The notes beneath the pieces are model-generated. The model saw only the letters and a list, made by a program, of their open reading frames with translations. It searched no databases and was not told where the DNA came from. This document shows positions 7,260-13,713 of a stretch of 19,337 nucleotides of DNA, in pieces. The stretch comes from an actinobacterium acAMD-2 (GTDB lineage: Bacteria; Actinomycetota; Actinomycetes; UBA12327), in assembly GCA_000754455.1 (NCBI GenBank), contig JNSE01000007.1, positions 1-19,337 on the forward strand, read 5' to 3'. Position 1 is the first letter of the stretch. Each line of letters begins with the position of its first letter. Position numbers and translations under genes: made by a program.

Positions 7260-8099
7260 GTGACATCAACCCAAGCCCAGCCCAAAGCCGACCCAGCGTG
7301 CACTAACGCCGATGCGGTCAAACTTGCGGTGTTGGCTGCTCAAGGTGTCGAAGGCGCCGATCGCGTGGGTGCGCATGACGGATATTTCGTTGATTCCGAA
7401 CATGTCGTCACGCATTACTTTGCTTGCTTGAATTTTGCTTACAAAGGATGGCGTTGGGCAGTCACGCTCTCGCATGTTCCTGGTGCCGCTGCAGCCACGA
7501 TCGACGACGTGGTTTTGCTCCCCGGTGATGATGCGATCTTGCCCCCAGCTTGGGTGCCGTGGAGCGAGCGTTTGCAGCCGGGCGACTTGGGCGTTGGCGA
7601 TGTCCTTCCCACCCGCGAAGACGATCCACGACTGGTTCCCGGTTTTACCGGTCTCGACGAGACCTTGCCTGAGGAATTAACCGATCCGCTCAACCCCCCT
7701 GCTTGGGAATTGGGACTAGGCCGCGAACGGATCTTGAGCGACGTGGGTCGCAACGAGGCTGTTGACCGTTGGTATGCCGGCGACTTTGGTCCGCGCGCTG
7801 CGATGGCCCAGGCCGCGCCCGCGCGCTGCACGACCTGTGGTTTTGTCGTTCCCATTGGCGGGGCTTTGCGACAAGCCTTTGGTGTGTGTGCCAATGCCCT
7901 GGCTCCCAGTGATGGACACATCGTGGCGTTGGATTACGGCTGCGGAGCCCACAGCGAGGCCGAAATTCAGCCGATCGCACAAGCCGCTGAGCCGTTAATC
8001 ATTGACGAGGTCAGTTACGAAATCGTCGAAGTACAGGCTGTTGAGGTTCAGGAGTCCTCTGTGGACATTGCCGCAACGGAGGAGCTGGGTCACTCCTAA
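7260..8099 (+). CDS. DUF3027 domain protein
   Basis: A 279-residue protein recognised as the actinobacterial DUF3027 family; function unknown. Visible landmarks: the segment HYFACLNFAYKGWRWAVTL (52-70), the GDDAILPPAWVPWSERL stretch (89-105), LGRERILSDVGRNEAVDRWY (153-172) and a C-terminal cysteine cluster, C190-x-x-C193, C210, C228 and H231, which could bind zinc. The last 40 residues are acidic and low in complexity (EIVEVQAVEVQ) and are probably disordered. There is no signal peptide or membrane segment. GTG 7260 is preceded by TACCGT at 6 nt; the AGGGG just before it is too close (1 nt) to work as a normal Shine-Dalgarno, so a leaderless start is more likely. It shares the divergent control region with mqnB and lies 60 nt upstream of a small membrane-protein ORF. 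Confidence 0.88.
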   Translation: MTSTQAQPKADPACTNADAVKLAVLAAQGVEGADRVGAHDGYFVDSEHVVTHYFACLNFAYKGWRWAVTLSHVPGAAAATIDDVVLLPGDDAILPPAWVPWSERLQPGDLGVGDVLPTREDDPRLVPGFTGLDETLPEELTDPLNPPAWELGLGRERILSDVGRNEAVDRWYAGDFGPRAAMAQAAPARCTTCGFVVPIGGALRQAFGVCANALAPSDGHIVALDYGCGAHSEAEIQPIAQAAEPLIIDEVSYEIVEVQAVEVQESSVDIAATEELGHS

Positions 8100-8146
8100 G
8101 ACGACGAGCGAGGTAATCGCGCGACGTTGGCATGTGTGGAGTTGAC

Positions 8147-8152
8147 TAGGCT
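8147..8152 (+). promoter_or_regulatory. Possible -10 hexamer (TAGGCT) for the 28-aa ORF
   Basis: TAGGCT fits TANNNT and ends 7 nt before GTG 8160, giving a leaderless start like those of the neighbouring genes. There is no -35 at standard spacing; TTGGCA at 8127-8132 would leave only 14 nt. Confidence 0.35.
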
Positions 8153-8159
8153 AAACAAC

Positions 8160-8246
8160 GTGACCGCCCGATCGCGCAGGTTCATCACTGTTGCAGCCCT
8201 AGTATTGATGGTCGTCGCTGTCATCGTCTTGTCGCTGACCAAGTAG
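8160..8246 (+). CDS. Probable 28-residue single-span membrane microprotein
   Basis: Short frame from GTG 8160 to TAG 8246. The peptide begins MTARSRRFITVAALVLMVV and ends IVLSLTK: a basic head (three arginines by residue 7), one hydrophobic span of about 18 residues, and a short tail ending in lysine. That arrangement suggests a single transmembrane helix with the N-terminus in the cytoplasm. Support for it being real: it exactly fills the space up to the convergent aldo/keto reductase stop, which begins at 8247; a TANNNT hexamer lies 7 nt upstream; and the gap would otherwise be unusually long for this compact window. No family is recognised and no function is claimed. It could be co-transcribed with the DUF3027 gene 60 nt upstream. 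Confidence 0.5.
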   Translation: MTARSRRFITVAALVLMVVAVIVLSLTK

Positions 8247-9266
8247 TTACCAGGCGTAAGCCTCAGGTGCAAAGTGCTTCTTACGCACTCCGTTTTCTGG
8301 AGCACCACCCGGGCCAGGAAAAATCTCATCAAGTCGGGTCAGAGCTGATTCGTCCAGCACAATGTCCAGCGCACGCAGTGAATTATCGAGTTGCGCGATG
8401 GTGCGTGGGCCGATGATCGGTGCGGTTACGCCTGGTTGATGCAACAACCACGCCAGCGCCACATCGGCTGGATCGTGGCCGAGTTCGTCGCAGAAACTTT
8501 CGTAGGCAGCGATCGCATCACCGTAGATCTTCAGCCCGGCAGACACCATGGCTCCAGCCGAGCGACCTTCCTTTTCCTTGCGCAAAACTCCGCCGAGCAA
8601 GCCACCGGTCAGCGGTGACCAGGGGATGACGCCAATACCGTGCTTAATGGAGGCAGGGAGGACTTCCAGTTCGACGGTTCGGCGCAACAGGCTGTACATC
8701 GACTGTTCGCTGACCAGCCCGAACATGCCCATGTCCTTAGCGGCGGCTTGTGCCTCCACCAGATGCCAGCCAGCGAAGTTGGACGAGCCGAAGTACAAGA
8801 CCTTGCCTTCTTGACGAAGAACGGAGAAGGCTTCCCAGATTTCTTCCCACGGAGTGTTGCGATCCACGTGATGCATTTGGTAGAGATCGATGTAGTCGGT
8901 TTGCAATCGCTTGAGTGAAGCTTCGCACGCGCGGCGAATGTGGAGGGCCGACAACTTAGATTCATTTGGCCAAGTTTCGGGTGAGCCAAAAGGTGCCATC
9001 ACGTTGTGGAGCTTGGTGGCCAACACAGTCTTTTCTCGTCGGCCGCCACCTTGGGCGAACCATTCACCGATGATCGTTTCCGTCGCACCGGGACCGCTGG
9101 GCCCGCCGTACATGTTCGCGGTGTCGATCACATTGATGCCGAGCTCGAGACTGCGGTCAAGCAGCAACTTGCCTTCATCAGCCGGTGTCGTCCAGCCAAT
9201 GTTCATGGTGCCCAAAATCAGGCGCGAAACTTTCAGGCCACTACGGCCTAGTTGGGTGTACTGCAC
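8247..9266 (-). CDS. Aldo/keto reductase
   Basis: A 339-residue NADPH-dependent oxidoreductase with a TIM-barrel fold, of the bacterial family that includes YajO/Tas-like general-stress proteins. It begins YTQLGRSGLKVSRLILGT. The catalytic tetrad is visible: D48 and Y53 in DTANMYGG, K85 in TKLHN and H132 in LYQMHHVD. SSNFAGWH (156-163), GVIPWSPLTGGLLGG and the late cofactor-binding APIIGPRT also fit. The family reduces aldehydes, ketones or sugars; the substrate here is unknown. The start is GTG 9266, 9 nt after the UbiD stop, with GGGA overlapping that stop as ribosome-binding site, so the two form an operon and may act in one pathway. Its stop abuts that of the convergent 28-aa ORF. Confidence 0.92.
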   Translation of the reverse strand: MQYTQLGRSGLKVSRLILGTMNIGWTTPADEGKLLLDRSLELGINVIDTANMYGGPSGPGATETIIGEWFAQGGGRREKTVLATKLHNVMAPFGSPETWPNESKLSALHIRRACEASLKRLQTDYIDLYQMHHVDRNTPWEEIWEAFSVLRQEGKVLYFGSSNFAGWHLVEAQAAAKDMGMFGLVSEQSMYSLLRRTVELEVLPASIKHGIGVIPWSPLTGGLLGGVLRKEKEGRSAGAMVSAGLKIYGDAIAAYESFCDELGHDPADVALAWLLHQPGVTAPIIGPRTIAQLDNSLRALDIVLDESALTRLDEIFPGPGGAPENGVRKKHFAPEAYAW

Positions 9267-9275
9267 GAAGTGTCC

Positions 9276-11225
9276 CTAATTGTTTGTGGGGAAAAAGGTT
9301 TCCCACTTGGCATCGATGTTGGGGAATGCGTTGGGTGCGAGTTCTTCGAGAAGTTCGCGCGAGACTGGGGCCAGTGTCGCGGGTCCACCCTCTGATTCAA
9401 ATTGCCTCGTGGCATCAATGATGACTCGAGAGGTCAGGCCACGCTTGGGTGCCGACGGGTCAAGGGGTACTCCCTGGCTTTGTGGGATTAAGACCGTCCC
9501 CGGTACTGGCTGCCAGCGTGATCCCAGCGATGCCATGACGTCGTCAAGTCGGTAGATGTTGACATCCTTGTCGACGACGATGACGACTTTGGCCAAACCT
9601 GAGGAAGATGATGCAGCCAGGCCAGCGGAGATCCCTTGGCCTGGGCTGGTCTTGTTGATTTGCACGATGTAGACACCCAGAGCTTGCAGGAGCATGTGCA
9701 TGTTCAAAAAGCCTGGGACGGAGCGGCGGAATTGCGCACGGAAACCGGCTTCGACAGGAGCAGTGCAGTACGCGCGCGCGATCCCGGTGTACGCGTTCAC
9801 GATGATCGGCTTTGGGCGGTGGGTAATCGCGGTCACGTTCATAAAGAAGTTTTCTTCTTTGGCGCGTCCGAGGTATCCGTACAGTTCTGCGAAGGGACCT
9901 TCTGGCAAGAGTTCGTCAAGCGGGATTTCACCCTCAATGACCATTTCTGCGTGGGCCGGAACCATGATGTCCGAGTGCTCACTCTTGACGACTTGAACAG
10001 GCTTACCGCGCAACCCACCAGCTAGAGCGAGCTCGTCGCCACCCATGGGGCCGCCCAGTTTCGTCGACGATGCGGTGAAGACCAGGGGATCGGCGCCCAT
10101 GACGATGGAACACTTCATCGTCTTTTCGCCGCGCTGCTTGGCGGCCATGATCATGCGCCACCCATCCTGGGTGGGTTCCGGGTTCACCCCAATTTGTCGC
10201 GGCCCCTTGATTTGGCAGCGGTAGGTACCAACGTTCGTTCCCAATTGAGGGTCAAGCATGATCACGGAACCGGTCGTCATGTAGCGACCGGCGTCGGCTG
10301 GGTTGGTTTGGATGAACGCAAACTTGGTCAGGTCAATGTCATCGCCAGTCAAGACGATTTCCTTCACCGGGGCTGCGGATGCATCCACCACTTCAGGATC
10401 AATTTTGGCCAGGCCGCCAAAACCCATTTTCTTTTCCACCAGGTCCAGCGTCTTGCGATACATCTGTTCGTGGTTGTCGGTGATTTCTTCCATCGGTAGG
10501 CCGAGACACAAGGCTTCCGATGCCCACGGCCCGAAGGCATTGGCCAAGAGCGGACCTTCAACCCATTCGCCATCAATCTTGACTCGATCAACGAGCAAGG
10601 CCGGAGCCTTCCAATAGCCCAAGCGTTCAATGGAGCGGTAAACAAAGGCCGTGGTCTCGTATTCGTCCTGGTTCATTTCAGCGACGTGAACGAGGTTTCC
10701 GGTCGCTTCCATCGCGCGGATGTACTCACGCAGGGAGTCATAAGGGCCAGTCCACGGAACTTCCTGGATTTCGTGCTCGTGAACGATCTCGTCGTAGAGC
10801 GGATTAGCGATCTCTTCTTCCACGACCTCAGCGACGGGAGCGACGAAGGGTTCTGGTGTGGGCGCTGGCTCAACCGGTGGTGGGGTGAGGGGTCGAAATT
10901 CCTCAGTGGGCGCAGGAGCAGGTGCCGGCGCTTCAACCGGAGGTGCCGCCGCTGCCACGGGTGGCGGAAGTTGTTCGGTGGGCAACGGTGGCGGAAGCTG
11001 CTCGGTAGCAACCGGTGGTGGAAGTTGTTCGACCGGCACGGGTGGTGGCAGCGTTTGGACTGGCGGTGCTGGAGCTTCGGGTGCAGGAGTTGGCGGAACG
11101 GGCGTCGGTGCTGGTGCTGGTGCTGGTGGCGGAGTGGGAATACCCGTCTTCATCGCCCGCACTGCGTCAAGTGCAGCCGCTGATGGCATGGCTGACGGTA
11201 AGGGGCTACCGCTGGTCTGCGTCAT
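9276..11225 (-). CDS. UbiD-family (prenylated-FMN) decarboxylase with proline-rich N-terminus
   Basis: A 649-residue protein. The core from about residue 157 (PWTGPYDSLREYIRAM) is a UbiD-family reversible decarboxylase that would use prenylated FMN made by a UbiX enzyme, not encoded here. The expected active-site pattern is present: N331 and R336 in TNVGTYRCQI, and E442 with E447 in PEGPFAELYGYLG; the VVDKDVNIYRLDDVMASL stretch (550-567) is also typical. Usual family members have about 450-500 residues. The extra 156 residues are mostly Pro, Ala and Glu (about 30-130), with three copies of a nine-residue repeat holding EQLPPP. The start is supported by GGGAG 6 nt before ATG 11225, so the extension is probably translated. 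The substrate is unknown. It could be an aromatic acid, or the prenylated naphthoate of late futalosine-pathway steps given nearby mqnBD, but nothing in the sequence fixes this. Confidence 0.9.
   Translation of the reverse strand: MTQTSGSPLPSAMPSAAALDAVRAMKTGIPTPPPAPAPAPTPVPPTPAPEAPAPPVQTLPPPVPVEQLPPPVATEQLPPPLPTEQLPPPVAAAAPPVEAPAPAPAPTEEFRPLTPPPVEPAPTPEPFVAPVAEVVEEEIANPLYDEIVHEHEIQEVPWTGPYDSLREYIRAMEATGNLVHVAEMNQDEYETTAFVYRSIERLGYWKAPALLVDRVKIDGEWVEGPLLANAFGPWASEALCLGLPMEEITDNHEQMYRKTLDLVEKKMGFGGLAKIDPEVVDASAAPVKEIVLTGDDIDLTKFAFIQTNPADAGRYMTTGSVIMLDPQLGTNVGTYRCQIKGPRQIGVNPEPTQDGWRMIMAAKQRGEKTMKCSIVMGADPLVFTASSTKLGGPMGGDELALAGGLRGKPVQVVKSEHSDIMVPAHAEMVIEGEIPLDELLPEGPFAELYGYLGRAKEENFFMNVTAITHRPKPIIVNAYTGIARAYCTAPVEAGFRAQFRRSVPGFLNMHMLLQALGVYIVQINKTSPGQGISAGLAASSSSGLAKVVIVVDKDVNIYRLDDVMASLGSRWQPVPGTVLIPQSQGVPLDPSAPKRGLTSRVIIDATRQFESEGGPATLAPVSRELLEELAPNAFPNIDAKWETFFPTNN
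10953..11033 (-). repeat. Three tandem 27-bp units coding EQLPPP repeats
   Basis: Residues 65-91 of the UbiD-family protein read as three nine-residue units, VEQLPPPVA, TEQLPPPLP and TEQLPPPVA. The DNA copies differ at third positions, so the repeat is kept at protein level and is not a fresh duplication. It sits inside the larger Pro/Ala-rich stretch at about 10836-11138. Confidence 0.8.
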
Positions 11226-11310
11226 AACGAACTCCCAAGGTCTTACCCATCAGATGGAAGTCTGATTGTGTCGTCTCAGGCATGAGTTGCGCTAGAGCAA
11301 ACGGTCAAGT
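11226..11310 (-). promoter_or_regulatory. Spacer upstream of the UbiD gene, with Shine-Dalgarno
   Basis: This 85-nt spacer separates serC from the UbiD gene on the minus strand. GGGAG (minus strand, positions 11236-11232) is a good ribosome-binding site 6 nt from ATG 11225. TTGACC (minus strand, 11308-11303) could be a -35, but no TANNNT follows at 16-18 nt. An ATCAGA/TCTGAT inverted repeat at 11249-11266, with 6-nt arms and a 6-nt loop, has no following T tract, so I do not call it a terminator. Confidence 0.4.
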
Positions 11311-12438
11311 TCAGCCAAGTTTGGTCAGAATGTAATCAATGCAGCCAGTCAAAGCGCGAACGTCGGCCGGTTCAATGGAGGGGAACATCGCCACGCGCAG
11401 TTGGTTCCGGCCCAGCTTGCGATACGGCTCGGTGTCCACGACTCCGTTGGCCCGCAAGATCTTGGCGATCTCGGCAGCGTCCACGCTGGCGTCAAAGTCG
11501 ATGGTGCCGATGACCTGTGAGCGCAGTGAAGCGTCGGTGACATATGGCGAAGTCAACGGGTTGGCTTCGGCCCATGAGTAGAGGTGAGCTGATGATTCTG
11601 CCGTGCGCTCGTTGCACCACGACAGTCCGCCATTGGCATTGAACCAATCCACCTGCTCGGCCATCATGAAAATGGTCGCAAGGGCGGGAGTGTTGTACGT
11701 CTGGTCCGCGCGCGAGTTTTCAATGGCGGTGGACAGATCAAGGAACGCGGGAATGTGGCGGCCGGTGGCTGAAATTTCAGCGGCGCGCGCGATGGCCTTG
11801 GGGCTCATCAGGGCGAACCACACACCTCCATCAGATCCGAAGCACTTCTGTGGGGCGAAGTAGTACACATCAAATTCGGCAGGGTCAACCAAAAGTCCAC
11901 CGGCACCACTGGTGGCATCAAATGCCATCAAGGCATCCGCGTCAGCGCCAACAACGCGCGTGGGCTGGATGGCCACACCGGTTGAAGTTTCGTTGTGTGG
12001 GGTGCCGTAGAAGTCCACACCGGCTTCGGCCTGGAACGAAGGGGCGCTTCCGGGATCAGAGTTGATCACGGTTGGTTCACCGAGCCACGGTGCGTCCTTG
12101 GTGGCCTTGGCGAACTTCGATCCGAATTCGCCAAAGGTCAGGAACTGTGCACGGTCGCGGATCAATCCATAAGTGGCAACGTCCCAAAATGCCGTCGACC
12201 CACCGTTGCTGAGGACTACTTCGTAGTCGTCGGGGAGGGAGAACATGTCACGCAGTCCGGCACGCACTCGACCCACCTGACTCTTCACTGTCTTTTGGCG
12301 GTGTGAAGTGCCGAGAAAACTTCCGGCAACCTCGGCAAGTGCGCTGACTTGTTCAGGACGCACCTTGGAAGGACCTGCACCAAAGCGACCATCGACGGGC
12401 AGTAGTTCGGCAGGAATGACGATCTCGGGGGTAGTCAT
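11311..12438 (-). CDS. serC: Phosphoserine aminotransferase (SerC)
   Basis: SerC, 375 residues, a PLP-dependent class V aminotransferase that converts 3-phosphohydroxypyruvate and glutamate to phosphoserine and 2-oxoglutarate in serine synthesis, in the cytoplasm. It matches the actinobacterial SerC form: FGAGPSKVRPEQ (19-30), FLGTSHRQ (41-48), LSNGGSTAFWD (76-86), TPHNETSTGV (146-155), FDATSGAGG (173-181) and the PLP lysine K198 in FAPQKCFGSDGG. The C-terminus RKLGRNQLRVAMFPSIEP is also typical. ATG 12438 follows the citrate synthase stop by 30 nt on the same strand, so the two are probably co-transcribed. Only a weak AAGGA lies about 12 nt upstream. The divergent pdxH near this unit makes its PLP cofactor. 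Confidence 0.95.
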   Translation of the reverse strand: MTTPEIVIPAELLPVDGRFGAGPSKVRPEQVSALAEVAGSFLGTSHRQKTVKSQVGRVRAGLRDMFSLPDDYEVVLSNGGSTAFWDVATYGLIRDRAQFLTFGEFGSKFAKATKDAPWLGEPTVINSDPGSAPSFQAEAGVDFYGTPHNETSTGVAIQPTRVVGADADALMAFDATSGAGGLLVDPAEFDVYYFAPQKCFGSDGGVWFALMSPKAIARAAEISATGRHIPAFLDLSTAIENSRADQTYNTPALATIFMMAEQVDWFNANGGLSWCNERTAESSAHLYSWAEANPLTSPYVTDASLRSQVIGTIDFDASVDAAEIAKILRANGVVDTEPYRKLGRNQLRVAMFPSIEPADVRALTGCIDYILTKLG

Positions 12439-12468
12439 AGTGAGCAGTGATCCTTCGTATGGGTGGGT

Positions 12469-13587
12469 TTAGATCGTGTACTTAGGAGCGATGAGGGCAG
12501 GGTCCCAGCCGTCAACAGCTTCGGGGTGGCGTGGACCTGGTCCGACATAGCGAGCAGATGGTCGAACGAGTCGACCGGTCTTCTTTTGTTCCAAAATGTG
12601 CGCGCTCCAACCAGCAAGACGCGCACAGGTAAACATTGCGGTGAACATGTGCGAGGGCACTTGGGCAAAGTCCAAGACGATGGCGGCCCAGAACTCAACG
12701 TTGGTTTCTAGGACACGGTCTGGTCGGCGTTCGCGCAACTCGGTGAGAGCGGCTTGCTCCAGGGCAACCGCGACTTCGTAGCGAGGGGCGTTCAATTCCT
12801 GGGCCGTACGGCGAAGGACACGCGCACGGGGGTCTTCGGCGCGGTACACGCGGTGGCCAAATCCCATCAAGCGCTCACCGTTGTCCAAGAGTTGCTTCAC
12901 GTAGGCACGCGCATCGCCTTGCGCTTCGACACCTTCAATCATGTGCAGCACGCGTGAGGGTGCTCCACCGTGAAGCGGGCCACTCATCGCGCCAATCGCT
13001 CCCGAGATCGCTGCGGCAACGTCGGCTCCCGTTGATGCGATCACGCGGCTAGTAAAGGTGGAGGCATTCATGCCGTGCTCGGCGGCGGAAACGAAGTACG
13101 AGTCGACAGCCTGTACGTGGGCGGGGTCGGGATCGTCGCGCCAGCGCTTCATAAAGCGTTCAACGATGGTGTGGCCCTGATCAATTTCGCTTTGCGGAAC
13201 CATGGGCTTGCCGATGCCGCGGGCCGACTGCGCGACGTAAGACATCGCCATCACGGAAACGCGAGCCAAGTTGTCGCGGGCTTCCGCATCATCGATATCG
13301 AGAAGTTGCTTTAAGCCCCACGACGGAGCCAACATGGCGATGGCGCTTTGGACATCAACGCGGACGTCACCGGAGTGAACGGGCAAGGGGAAGGGTTCAG
13401 CCGGCGGAAGGCCAGGTCCGAACTCGCCATCAACGAGTAATCCCCATACATTGCCAAAGCTGACCTTGCCGACGAGGTCTTCAATATCCACTCCGCGGTA
13501 GCGCAGCGAACTGCCTTCTTTGTCCGGTTCGGCGATTTGCGTCTCAAACGCGACAACGCCTTCTAACCCGGGCACGAAGTCAGACAT
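12469..13587 (-). CDS. citA: Citrate synthase 2 (actinobacterial CitA type)
   Basis: A 372-residue citrate synthase, which condenses oxaloacetate and acetyl-CoA at entry to the TCA cycle; some relatives act as 2-methylcitrate synthases. Landmarks: EGSSLRYRGVDIEDL (24-38), AAEHGMNASTFTSRV (168-182), MSGPLHGGAPS (201-211, H206), MGFGHRVYRAEDPRA (241-255, H245) and the C-terminal GWSAHILEQKKTGRLVRPSA (326-345). H206 and H245 correspond to the two catalytic histidines of the family. The third catalytic position, normally Asp in NVD, is Glu298 here (NVEFW), which I recall as a trait of this actinobacterial subgroup. ATG 13587 has GGAG 5 nt upstream. It is divergent from pdxH and followed by serC 30 nt later. 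Confidence 0.92.
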   Translation of the reverse strand: MSDFVPGLEGVVAFETQIAEPDKEGSSLRYRGVDIEDLVGKVSFGNVWGLLVDGEFGPGLPPAEPFPLPVHSGDVRVDVQSAIAMLAPSWGLKQLLDIDDAEARDNLARVSVMAMSYVAQSARGIGKPMVPQSEIDQGHTIVERFMKRWRDDPDPAHVQAVDSYFVSAAEHGMNASTFTSRVIASTGADVAAAISGAIGAMSGPLHGGAPSRVLHMIEGVEAQGDARAYVKQLLDNGERLMGFGHRVYRAEDPRARVLRRTAQELNAPRYEVAVALEQAALTELRERRPDRVLETNVEFWAAIVLDFAQVPSHMFTAMFTCARLAGWSAHILEQKKTGRLVRPSARYVGPGPRHPEAVDGWDPALIAPKYTI

Positions 13588-13713
13588 GAAGGCTCCAAAT
13601 AATGGTGGATGAAGCCCCTATTCTCGCCGGTGTGGCCTGGCTCACGTGGGGCGGGTCTGGCCGGTCAGCGCTGGAGTTCCCCAGACCAGGTAGATGCGTG
13701 ATACAACGATGAA
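13588..13713. promoter_or_regulatory. citA-pdxH divergent control region with an imperfect dyad
   Basis: This 126-bp spacer is the longest in the window. It holds a Shine-Dalgarno for citA (minus strand GGAG, 13596-13593) and, upstream of pdxH, the inverted arms GGTCTGG (13654-13660) and CCAGACC (13681-13687), with the palindrome CAGCGCTG (13666-13673) almost at their centre. TACAAC (13702-13707) lies 6 nt before GTG 13714 and could be a weak leaderless -10. The dyad could be an operator or an RNA hairpin; no regulator can be named. Confidence 0.4.

Noticed and set aside
10953..11033. 27-bp repeats as CRISPR or mobile-element repeats
   Set aside because: They are in-frame coding repeats without spacers, varying at third codon positions.
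10858..11265. Glycine-rich plus-strand frame opposite the proline-rich arm
   Set aside because: Gly-rich sequence is what the complement of Pro/Ala codons produces in that frame; the Pro-rich strand has a Shine-Dalgarno and continues into a conserved enzyme.
11249..11266. ATCAGA/TCTGAT inverted repeat as a serC-side terminator
   Set aside because: Only 6-bp arms, AT-containing, with no following T tract on either strand, and it lies upstream of a same-strand gene.
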